From positions 310,001 through 374,000 of the forward strand of contig NZ_ARXV01000001.1 in NCBI RefSeq assembly GCF_000756665.1: DNA of 64,000 nucleotides. The letters are read 5' to 3'. The notes beneath the pieces were generated by a model. The model was not told the origin of the DNA. It worked only from the letters and a program-made list of their open reading frames with translations, and did not search any database. A program made the translations under genes and the position numbers. This DNA comes from Alcanivorax nanhaiticus. GTDB taxonomy: Bacteria > Pseudomonadota > Gammaproteobacteria > Pseudomonadales > Alcanivoracaceae. Shown here in pieces: positions 50,941 through 58,672 of the stretch (positions within the stretch are counted from its first letter, which is position 1; each line of letters starts with the position of its first letter).

Positions 50941-51966
50941 TTAGAACTTGTGTTCCATACCGATACCGAAGATGGTCTCTTCTTCGTCAGCCACATCGAA
51001 CTCAAGCTGAGTACCGTACGCGTAGACCTTGCTGGCTTTAGCCAGTTTGTAGTCTGCACCCAGGCTTACCTGAGTCACTTCTTCGTCAGACTGATCGCCG
51101 TCGGTCATGCCGTACTGTGCTTTCAGTTTCACGCGATCGATCTTGAATGCGCCGCTCACTACGATGGAAGAATCTTCACCATCACCTTCGGTTTCTTCAG
51201 CCAGCTGGTACAGAGCACCCAGCTCGAAGTTACCCGGCTTCAGGCCAACAGCCAGACGGGTGATGTCCAGGCTTTCGATGCCAGTGCTGTCTGCAACCAA
51301 CTCGTCAACCATGTCGGTGTCGCGGGATACGGCGCCGTAGAAAATATCTTTCTCGGCTACCAGGGAGATGGAAGTAGTGTCAGCGATATCGGTATCAGCT
51401 TCGCCATCCGCATCCACGTCTTTGCCTTCACCCGGGACGAACGCCACGTTCAGGGTGACCATGTCAGCCAGCTTGGGAGTGCTGTACTGGATGATGTTGG
51501 AAACACGATTTTCACCGGCCAATACATTCTTGATATCGCCGCTCAGATCATTGAACTGGTCGATTTTACCCTGAGCTTTTTTGGTCGGGGTGTCGAACTT
51601 ACCGGCCATGATGGTACCGAAGTTGCCCTGCAGACCACCGAAGATGTTTCGTTGAGTAATGGTGTTATTGTAAGAGTCGCCGTTGCTATCCTTGGAACCT
51701 TTAGCACCATCATCAACATTAATCTCGAACTCGGCCTGGTAGATGGCTTTCAGGTTGGCCACGTCTAGGTCGAAGTCACCCTTCACACCCAGGCGAGAGG
51801 CGTTGCTGTTCAGGCTCCACTCATCATCGCTGTCGGTGCCATCGTCAAAATCAGCATTTTCCAGAGAAACGTTAACTTTACCGTATACAGTCGGACCGTC
51901 AGCCAGAGCCAGGCCAGGAAATGCAACGGCAGCCCCCACAGCGATCGCAAGCAAATTCTTCTTCAT
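50941..51966 (-). CDS. General porin (Gram-negative porin, OmpC/Porin_4 type)
   Basis: A 341-residue precursor: signal peptide MKKNLLAIAVGAAVAFPGLALA, mature start DGPTVYGKVNVSLENADF, then the 16-strand trimeric porin pattern with SRLGVKGDF near residue 58, a loop-3-like FGGLQGNFGTIMAGKFDTP and a C-terminal barrel signal EEETIFGIGMEHKF. It is unusually acidic (many Asp/Glu in loops), consistent with cation selectivity or a marine habitat. It is monocistronic, with its own terminator and a 170-base upstream region before mazG. Confidence 0.9.
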   Translation of the reverse strand: MKKNLLAIAVGAAVAFPGLALADGPTVYGKVNVSLENADFDDGTDSDDEWSLNSNASRLGVKGDFDLDVANLKAIYQAEFEINVDDGAKGSKDSNGDSYNNTITQRNIFGGLQGNFGTIMAGKFDTPTKKAQGKIDQFNDLSGDIKNVLAGENRVSNIIQYSTPKLADMVTLNVAFVPGEGKDVDADGEADTDIADTTSISLVAEKDIFYGAVSRDTDMVDELVADSTGIESLDITRLAVGLKPGNFELGALYQLAEETEGDGEDSSIVVSGAFKIDRVKLKAQYGMTDGDQSDEEVTQVSLGADYKLAKASKVYAYGTQLEFDVADEEETIFGIGMEHKF

Positions 51967-52141
51967 TCCAACACTCCTTCAATCAGGCAATATTTGTATG
52001 CAAAGCAACAGCACGGCTGATGCTTTGGATTGTCAGCATCGCTTAACTGCTTGGGAGCGCAGTATGGGGAGTAGGGATGACGGAAAAGTTGCTCTTATGT
52101 GAAGTTTTTATTTCACGGGAACCCGGCACGGTTTCGTCCGG

Positions 52142-52924
52142 TCAATCTGCAGTTTTTTTCGCCGCCTGCCAGGCTTGTTCCAGAGCATCAACCCCCAATG
52201 AATTCAAAGGGTTGGGCTGCGCTTCCTCCATTTTCCGAAAGCGCTTTTCAAACTTGGCCGTTGCTTTGCGCAAGGCCTGTTCAGGGTCAATTTTCAGGTG
52301 CCTTGAGAGGTTCACCAAGGTAAATATGACATCACCCAGTTCATCTTCGATGGCGTCTTTGTGACAGTTTTCCAGCGCCTCATCCAGCTCCGCCAGCTCC
52401 AGATTGACCTGTTCACGTACCGGGGCCATCTCTGGCCAGTCAAACCCGACTTTGGCAGCTTTCTTCTGAATTTTCGCGGCGCGCTGCAAGGCCGGCATAC
52501 CCGCAGGTACACCATCCAGTGCACTGGTATGCTCCCTGCCCTTTAATGCTCTTTCCTGCTGCTTGATCTGTTCCCAGTTGGCCTTGACCGCCTGTTCATC
52601 AGCGGCCGGATCATCCCCAAACACATGAGGGTGACGGCGAACCATCTTGTCGCACAACACTTGCACGACCTCATTGAAGTCGAACAGTCCCTGCTCCCGA
52701 GCCATTTGCGAGTGGAACACCACCTGCAACAACAGATCCCCCAGTTCTTCTTTCAGCTCGGGATAATCACGCTGGGCAATAGCTTCCGCCACCTCGAAAG
52801 CTTCCTCAATGGTATAAGGCGCAATGGAATCGAAATCCTGCTTGATATCCCACGGGCACCCCGTCTCTGGGTCACGCAGGCGGGCCATGATGGAAAGCAG
52901 TTGGGAAATCGGCGAGTCAGACAT
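52142..52924 (-). CDS. mazG: MazG nucleoside triphosphate pyrophosphohydrolase
   Basis: A 260-residue protein with two MazG folds. The active domain has 'CPWDIKQDFDSIAPYTIEEA', EEAFEVAEAI and EELGDLLLQVVFH, which carry the Mg2+-binding Glu/Asp residues. It hydrolyses NTPs/dNTPs to the monophosphate and PPi and in E. coli lowers (p)ppGpp, which fits its place downstream of relA. The ATG at 52924 has no ribosome site: a heptamer-repeat arm ends only 3 bases upstream. Translation may therefore depend on leaderless or structure-mediated initiation, or on reinitiation after relA. Confidence 0.93.
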   Translation of the reverse strand: MSDSPISQLLSIMARLRDPETGCPWDIKQDFDSIAPYTIEEAFEVAEAIAQRDYPELKEELGDLLLQVVFHSQMAREQGLFDFNEVVQVLCDKMVRRHPHVFGDDPAADEQAVKANWEQIKQQERALKGREHTSALDGVPAGMPALQRAAKIQKKAAKVGFDWPEMAPVREQVNLELAELDEALENCHKDAIEDELGDVIFTLVNLSRHLKIDPEQALRKATAKFEKRFRKMEEAQPNPLNSLGVDALEQAWQAAKKTAD

Positions 52925-52927
52925 AGC

Positions 52928-53088
52928 AGTGAACAGTTAACAGTGAATAGTGAACAGCGGCGCGATCACCCGCCGTTCATTCTTCATGGCTTTACGCCGC
53001 GCCCATTGCAGGGGGCGCGGCCCAAGTACTTTCAGTACAGGAAACACCCAATCGCGAACCGTTAACTATTCACTGTTAACTGTTCACT
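52928..53088. repeat. Heptamer-arm palindrome, copy 8 (relA-mazG)
   Basis: Left heptads are AGTGAAC, AGTTAAC, AGTGAAT, AGTGAAC and then AGCGGCGCG (52928-52964). Right is CGCGAACC followed by GTTAACT, ATTCACT, GTTAACT, GTTCACT (53053-53088). The core is GCCGCGCCC (52996-53004) with GGGCGCGGC (53013-53021). The right arm overlaps the relA stop codon by two bases and the left arm abuts the mazG start. Confidence 0.9.
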
Positions 53089-55324
53089 ATTTTTTATAGC
53101 GCCGCACCTCAAGCACACCCTTGAGCTGATCCATCTTGGCCAGCACCTTGCCCAGATTGCCCAGAGACGCGATTTCCAGGGTGAGTAGCATGGTGGCGGT
53201 GTTGTCGTCCTGATGGGACTGGGTATGCACGGCGGTCACATTTACCCGTTCATTAGCCAGTACAGCGATGACGTCCTTGAGCAAGCCCTGACGGTCCCAG
53301 GCACGCAGAAAGATATCTACCGGGTAGGTAATCCGGTCCGCTTCTCCCCAGCTCACCTCGATGACCCGGTTGGGATCTTCGCTTTGCATGGCGAGCAACT
53401 TCTCACAATCCGCCCGGTGCACAGTGACACCACGCCCCTGGGTAATAAAGCCCATCACCTGATCGCCAGGCACCGGCTGGCAGCAACCCGCCATGTGAGT
53501 CAGCAGGTTGCCGACGCCCTGGATCGTCACATCACCGCTCTGGGTCGCCTTGGGGCGAGAGGGGACAAAATCCAGTTCCTGCTGGCTGTCATCCGGCTGC
53601 AGGGACTGCACCTGATTGACCACATGGCCCGGACGCAAATCGCCCGCCCCCAAAGCCGCCAGCACATCATCACCGGCCTTCAGATTCAGGTGCGGAGCAA
53701 GCTCATCCAGATCCACCTTGTCCAACGCCAGTCGGGACATCTCCTTCTCGAGAATGGCCCGGCCCTGGCTGATATGGACATCCCGATCCTGCTTCTTGAA
53801 CCACTGCTGAATACGGGCTCGCGCGGAAGACGTGGCCACATAGCCCAGCGACGGAGTCAGCCAGTCGCGGCTGGGGCCGCCCTCTTTGGCGGTGAGGATA
53901 GAGACCTGTTCGCCGGTATTCAGGGTGTAATTCAGCGGCACGATGTGGCCGTTGACCTTGGCACCACGACAGCGGTGCCCTACCTCGGTATGGATGTGAT
54001 AAGCGAAATCCACAGGGGTGGCACCGGATTCCAGATCCACCACGTGACCTTCCGGGGTAAACACATAAACCCGATCACTGGCCATGCCATGGCGCAATTC
54101 ATCCACCATGGTATCCGGGCTGTCTTCACCCAGCTCTTCATGCCATTCCAGCACCTGACGCAGCCAGGCGATGCGCTGTTCGTAATCGCTGACACCACCC
54201 TTGCCTTTCTTGGCGCCTTCCTTGTAGCGCCAATGGGCACAGACCCCCAGCTCCGCCTCTTCGTGCATATCGAAGGTACGGATCTGCACTTCCAGCATCT
54301 TGCGTTCCGGGCCGACTACTGCAGTGTGCAGGCTCTGGTAACCATTGCCTTTGGGACTGGCGATATAATCATCGAATTCTTTGGGAACATGTTTCCACAG
54401 GGAATGGACTATCCCCAATACGCCATAACAGTCGCGCACATCCGGCACCAAAATCCGAACCGCACGCACATCATAGACTTCACCGAAATCCAGATGCTTC
54501 TTCTGCATCTTCCGCCAGATGCTGTAGATGTGTTTGGCCCGACCATGCACTTCCGCGCCCTGGATACCGTTCTTGTCCAGATAGCCTCGCAACTGCTCCA
54601 GCACATCCTGAATATACTCTTCGCGATCCAGCCGCTTCTCATCAAGCAACTTGGCGATCTTCTTGTAGGCCCCCGGCTGAAGGTAGCGGAAAGACAGATC
54701 CTCCAGCTCCCATTTGAGCTGGCCCACGCCCAGGCGGTGAGCCAGGGGAGCATAGATATCAAAGATTTCCTGGGCGACCTTACGCTGACGTTCCGGCTCC
54801 GCCTCTTTCACCGCGCGGATGATAACCGTTCGCTCCGCCAGCTTGACCAGCGCCACGCGGACGTCGTCCACCATGGCGACCAACATCTTGCGCATGTTGT
54901 CGAGCTGGCCATCCTGCTGGCCGAGTACCGCCTTGCGGGTAGGATTCAGGGAAGTACTGATCGCCGCCATACGCAGCACGCCTTCAATCAGGCGCGCCAG
55001 GTCCGGGCCGAATTCCTTTTCCACTTCCAGCAGGGACATCTGCCCTTCACGCACTGCTCGATACAGCACCGCGGCAGGCAGTACATCGGTATCTGCTCCC
55101 AAATCCACCAGCACTTCGGCCATTTCCAGACCGATGTCGAGGCAACCTTTGCCGTAGGGCCAATGCCTGCCCGCCGCTTCTCCTGCCAGCTGGCATTGCT
55201 CTGCCCGCTCGCAAGCGTGCTCCAGCTGCTCTCGATTGCGCAGCGGCGTACGGGCTTCCAGCTGTGCAAACCAGTCACGCCAGTGACTGACTCCACCTTC
55301 AGGCTGTCGACGAACAGTTACCAT
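53087..55324 (-). CDS. relA: RelA, ribosome-associated (p)ppGpp synthetase
   Basis: A 745-residue long RelA/SpoT homologue. The hydrolase-like domain lacks the HDxxED metal motif (the segment reads LYRAVREGQMSLLEVEK), so the enzyme is synthetase-only, as for RelA. The synthetase domain shows VYDVRAVRI, the EFDDYIASPKGNGYQSLHT G-loop region and 'AELGVCAHWRYKEG'. TGS (YVFTPEGHVVDLESGATPVDFAYHIHTEVGHRC in parts), zinc-finger/helical and C-terminal ACT domains follow. It makes ppGpp when uncharged tRNA enters the ribosome. GAGGAA precedes the ATG. The rlmD-relA-mazG order matches Pseudomonas. Confidence 0.97.
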   Translation of the reverse strand: MVTVRRQPEGGVSHWRDWFAQLEARTPLRNREQLEHACERAEQCQLAGEAAGRHWPYGKGCLDIGLEMAEVLVDLGADTDVLPAAVLYRAVREGQMSLLEVEKEFGPDLARLIEGVLRMAAISTSLNPTRKAVLGQQDGQLDNMRKMLVAMVDDVRVALVKLAERTVIIRAVKEAEPERQRKVAQEIFDIYAPLAHRLGVGQLKWELEDLSFRYLQPGAYKKIAKLLDEKRLDREEYIQDVLEQLRGYLDKNGIQGAEVHGRAKHIYSIWRKMQKKHLDFGEVYDVRAVRILVPDVRDCYGVLGIVHSLWKHVPKEFDDYIASPKGNGYQSLHTAVVGPERKMLEVQIRTFDMHEEAELGVCAHWRYKEGAKKGKGGVSDYEQRIAWLRQVLEWHEELGEDSPDTMVDELRHGMASDRVYVFTPEGHVVDLESGATPVDFAYHIHTEVGHRCRGAKVNGHIVPLNYTLNTGEQVSILTAKEGGPSRDWLTPSLGYVATSSARARIQQWFKKQDRDVHISQGRAILEKEMSRLALDKVDLDELAPHLNLKAGDDVLAALGAGDLRPGHVVNQVQSLQPDDSQQELDFVPSRPKATQSGDVTIQGVGNLLTHMAGCCQPVPGDQVMGFITQGRGVTVHRADCEKLLAMQSEDPNRVIEVSWGEADRITYPVDIFLRAWDRQGLLKDVIAVLANERVNVTAVHTQSHQDDNTATMLLTLEIASLGNLGKVLAKMDQLKGVLEVRRYKK

Positions 55325-55402
55325 TTACGTTCCTCTCGCAGCCCGCTCCACACAACGCGTGGAGGTTGTTTTCCCGTGTCGCGTGAAGCGGGCTGCTTGT
55401 TG

Positions 55403-56743
55403 CTATTTTTTCTCAAACAGCGCAATGGACTCCACATGAGTGGTATGCGGGAACATGTCCATCACGCCAGCCGCCTTGAGACGGTATCCCAAGGCAGTGA
55501 GTTCCCCGGCATCCCGAGCCAGCGTGGCCGGATTGCAGGAAACGTACACAATCTTCTTTGCACCAAAACGAGGCATTAATTTCACCATCTCCAATGCCCC
55601 GGTGCGCGGCGGATCAATCAAAATACGATCATACGCCTTTGAAGCCCAAACCTGACCAGCAATGTCCTGGCTAAGATCCCAGGCGTGGAAATCCAGATTA
55701 TTCAATCCGTTACGCGCCGCATTCTCATAGCCACGCTTGACCATGGCCTGACTGACTTCCACACCCACTACCTTTGCCGCACGCTTGGCGGCCGGGATGG
55801 TGAAGTTACCCAGCCCACAGAACAGATCCAGCACTGTGTGCTCCGGCGCTATATCCAGCAAATCCAGTGCCAAAGGCACCATCTTGCGATTGATATCCGC
55901 ATTCACCTGAGTGAAATCGGTGGGGTGGAAAGCCAGCTCCACATCCGCAGAGGGGTGGCGGTAGTAGAGGCGCTCTTCATGCTCTGCCCCGGTCAGTGCC
56001 GGCCAGATACGATGCACCGTGCTCTCATTGCCCGGCTGCAGGTACAGATGCCAACCCAGCGGCTGGCAGAAATTCAACAGCGCCTGCTGATCCTCATCGG
56101 GAAGCGGATCCAGGTGGCGGATGATCAGGGCAACAATGTCATCACCGGCAGCCAGCTCGATTTGCGGGATACGGGTGCGGCTTTTCAGGCCATGCATCAG
56201 AGCACGCAGGTCATCAAGACGATGTCCAACTTCCGGCACCAGCACTTCACAGCCATGTAACTGGGCGATGAAGCTGTTGCGCTTTTCGCGAAACCCCACC
56301 AGAGTCTCGTCCTTGGCTTCCACATATTTGACGCCCATGCGCGCCTTGCTGCGGTAACCGGTAACCGGGCCTGTCAGCGGCGGCAACCACTCCTTTGGCT
56401 CCAAACCACCAAAGTGCTGCAGCTGCTCTCGCAGCACGGCTTCCTTACGGGCAATCTGCACGTCCGGGCTCATATGCTGCAGGCTGCAGCCGCCGCACAG
56501 GGTGCTGTGCTGACAGGGCGGCGTTACCCGATCGGGAGAAGCCTTGATGATCTCTACCGCCTTGCCCTCGTCGAACTTCTTGCGCATGTAGGTGAACTTG
56601 AACATCACCTCTTCGCCAGGCAAGGCGTTGTCGATAAAGGTGGTCTTGCCATCGCGGCGGGCAATGCCCCGGCCATCGTGACTCAAGGATTCAATGCTGG
56701 CGGGTTCCGGCGTTTCCGGAAGCGGCTTGCGTTTACGTGCCAT
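55403..56743 (-). CDS. rlmD: RlmD, 23S rRNA (uracil-1939-C5)-methyltransferase
   Basis: 446 residues. An N-terminal TRAM domain (SIESLSHDGRGIARRDGKT) is followed by the [4Fe-4S] cluster Cys set (CQHSTLCGGCSLQH, with a further Cys in LHGCEVL), then the methyltransferase with SAM motif LDLFCGLGNFTIPAA, DPPRTGA and the catalytic Cys in VYVSCNPATLARD. It methylates U1939. It is upstream of relA on the same strand (78-base gap) and downstream of the exonuclease gene. Confidence 0.96.
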   Translation of the reverse strand: MARKRKPLPETPEPASIESLSHDGRGIARRDGKTTFIDNALPGEEVMFKFTYMRKKFDEGKAVEIIKASPDRVTPPCQHSTLCGGCSLQHMSPDVQIARKEAVLREQLQHFGGLEPKEWLPPLTGPVTGYRSKARMGVKYVEAKDETLVGFREKRNSFIAQLHGCEVLVPEVGHRLDDLRALMHGLKSRTRIPQIELAAGDDIVALIIRHLDPLPDEDQQALLNFCQPLGWHLYLQPGNESTVHRIWPALTGAEHEERLYYRHPSADVELAFHPTDFTQVNADINRKMVPLALDLLDIAPEHTVLDLFCGLGNFTIPAAKRAAKVVGVEVSQAMVKRGYENAARNGLNNLDFHAWDLSQDIAGQVWASKAYDRILIDPPRTGALEMVKLMPRFGAKKIVYVSCNPATLARDAGELTALGYRLKAAGVMDMFPHTTHVESIALFEKK

Positions 56744-56773
56744 GGTTTCTCAATCGGTGGGATTCATGAACTC

Positions 56774-56797
56774 CAGGACGTCATTATCGACGTCCTG
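56774..56797 (-). other. Perfect hairpin between the exonuclease gene and rlmD
   Basis: CAGGACGTC-ATTATC-GACGTCCTG, 9-bp stem, upstream of rlmD and downstream of the exonuclease stop. No U-tract. It lies next to a solitary heptamer arm, perhaps taking the place of that element's core. Confidence 0.55.
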
Positions 56798-56820
56798 CAG
56801 AGTATCGGATTGGTTTCGCT

Positions 56821-56848
56821 GTTAACTGTTCACTGATAACGGTTAACT
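56821..56848 (-). repeat. Solitary heptamer arm overlapping the exonuclease stop
   Basis: Inverse heptads GTTAACT, GTTCACT, GATAACG, GTTAACT in strict phase, then TCGCT on the inner side. The exonuclease stop codon (56843-56845) lies inside the outermost heptad. No partner arm was found up to the rlmD start. Confidence 0.8.
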
Positions 56849-57619
56849 GCCCTTTTGCCAGGCTTCAAGGAAAGACTGGAAATGCGGCAGGCCTTCCTCG
56901 GCCAGGTAGTCTTTCAACAGGCTCAGCTCTTGCTCATAACCGACAGTGTCCAGATCACCACGCATCAGCAGGAAGCGCAGGTACACCAGCCAGGTGTTGA
57001 GCACATCGGTTTCGCAATAATCGCGAATGCCTTTGATATCCCCGTCCTGAAAGGCATCGAACACCTTGGCACCACTCATTCCCATCTTGCCGGGAAAACC
57101 CAGCAGGGTGGCGATCTGGTCCAGCGGCGCATTGGCGCGGCCATTGTACATGGCCAGCACGTCCATCAGATCAAGATGGCGCTGATGGTAGCGACTCAGG
57201 TAGTTGTTCCATTTGAAGCTGGAGTCCTCGTTGCCGGTATCCCAGTAACGGCGCGCCTGTACGCCGTGTTTGAGAGCCCGATAGTGAAGCACAGGCAAAT
57301 CAAAGCCGCCGCCGTTCCAGCTCACCAGGTTAGGCGTAAAGCGCTCAATGCCATCGAAGAAACGCTCGATCAACTCTTTCTCTGAGCTATCTTCATCGCC
57401 CAGCGACCAGACCTTGATACCCTGGGTGGAACGCAGCACCACTGAGATAGCCACGATGCGATGCAGGTGCAAGCGCAGAAACTCGGTGCCATTTTCCTGA
57501 CGACGGAGATTCAACAGCGCACTGGCGGTGTCCTTGTCATTCAGGCCGTCCAGGTCATAAATCTTGCGGCCGCCATCCAGGTCCGGAATGGTTTCGATAT
57601 CAAATACCAGTACGTTCAT
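56843..57619 (-). CDS. PolB-like 3'-5' exonuclease
   Basis: A 258-residue DEDD exonuclease of the predicted PolB-like family (PF10108 type). ExoI motif VLVFDIETIPDLDGG (Asp6, Glu8), ExoII VSWNGGGFDLPVL, a DLMDVLAMYNG segment and ExoIII-like DYCETDVLNTW with the last catalytic Asp. No polymerase domain is present. Its ATG overlaps the cysM stop (TAATG at 57617-57621). Likely a nucleic-acid proofreading or repair nuclease; the substrate is unknown. Confidence 0.9.
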   Translation of the reverse strand: MNVLVFDIETIPDLDGGRKIYDLDGLNDKDTASALLNLRRQENGTEFLRLHLHRIVAISVVLRSTQGIKVWSLGDEDSSEKELIERFFDGIERFTPNLVSWNGGGFDLPVLHYRALKHGVQARRYWDTGNEDSSFKWNNYLSRYHQRHLDLMDVLAMYNGRANAPLDQIATLLGFPGKMGMSGAKVFDAFQDGDIKGIRDYCETDVLNTWLVYLRFLLMRGDLDTVGYEQELSLLKDYLAEEGLPHFQSFLEAWQKGS

Positions 57620-58521
57620 TACTTCTCCCCGCTTGCCTGAAACACACCGGTTGACAGGTAGCGGTCACCGCGGTCACAGATGATCGCCACAATAACCGCA
57701 TTCTCCAGCTGTTCACTCAAGCGCAGCGCACCGGCTACCGCCCCGCCAGATGACACACCACAACTGATCCCTTCTTCACGGGCCAGTCGGCGCATGGTTT
57801 GCTCCGCCAGCGCCTGATCCATATCCATCACCTGATCGACCCGGCGATCATCATAGATAGAAGGCAGATACTCCTTCGGCCAACGGCGAATGCCCGGAAT
57901 GGCTGAGCCCTCGGTGGGCTGCAAACCAACGATCTGGATATCCGGATTCTTTTCTTTCAGGTACATGCTGCAGCCCATGATGGTACCGGTGGTGCCCATG
58001 GAGCTGACAAAGTGGGTAATCGCGCCGTCGGTATCGCGCCAGATTTCCGGGCCAGTGCTTTCGTAATGAGCCAACGGATTATCCGGGTTGGCAAACTGGT
58101 CCAGCACCCGGCCTTCGCCACGCGCCTGCATGGCCTGGGCCAGGTCTCGCGCTCCTTCCATGCCCTCTTCCTTGCTCACGGAAATCAGCTCGGCACCGTA
58201 GGCAGCCATGGCATCGCGACGTTCCTGGCTCTGGTTGGCGGGCATGATCAGCTTCATGCGGTACCCCCGCATGGCCGCCGCCATAGCCAGTGCAATACCG
58301 GTATTGCCGCTGGTGGCTTCAATCAGGGTGTCGCCGGGCTTGATCTCGCCGCGGGCCTCCGCCTTGAGGATCATGTTCAGGGCAGGACGATCCTTCACGG
58401 ATCCCGCCGGGTTGTTCCCTTCCAGCTTCACCAGAATGGTATTGGTGGTCTCGCCCGGCATCCGCTGCAGGCGCACCAGGGGCGTGTTGCCCACTGTCTG
58501 TTCAATGGTTTTCAGATTCAT
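57619..58521 (-). CDS. cysM: Cysteine synthase B (O-acetylserine sulfhydrylase)
   Basis: A 300-residue PLP enzyme. The PLP lysine is Lys43 in EGNNPAGSVKDRPA, the form typical of CysM rather than CysK. The phosphate loop reads SSMGTTGT and the asparagine loop TSGNTG. It makes cysteine from O-acetylserine and sulfide or thiosulfate. The start at 58521 lacks a strong ribosome site; much longer in-frame extensions run into the gacS promoter region and have no family counterpart. Divergent from gacS, as in Pseudomonas. Confidence 0.95.
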   Translation of the reverse strand: MNLKTIEQTVGNTPLVRLQRMPGETTNTILVKLEGNNPAGSVKDRPALNMILKAEARGEIKPGDTLIEATSGNTGIALAMAAAMRGYRMKLIMPANQSQERRDAMAAYGAELISVSKEEGMEGARDLAQAMQARGEGRVLDQFANPDNPLAHYESTGPEIWRDTDGAITHFVSSMGTTGTIMGCSMYLKEKNPDIQIVGLQPTEGSAIPGIRRWPKEYLPSIYDDRRVDQVMDMDQALAEQTMRRLAREEGISCGVSSGGAVAGALRLSEQLENAVIVAIICDRGDRYLSTGVFQASGEK

Positions 58522-58672
58522 GGCGCGAATTGTACCTAATTCAAGGAGCCTTGGGCGGCCCCTGTGCAAATGCCCACCAGTTCGGGTTTGCCCACCCCAT
58601 GGCAGCTCCGGCATTCTCGGGCATAATGGACGGAAACAACAGAGCCCAACTACATCACTCCACCGGGGATCC

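Noticed and set aside
53213..55579. A 788-codon plus-strand frame opposite relA
   Set aside because: Antisense shadow of relA; no ribosome site and no recognisable domain.
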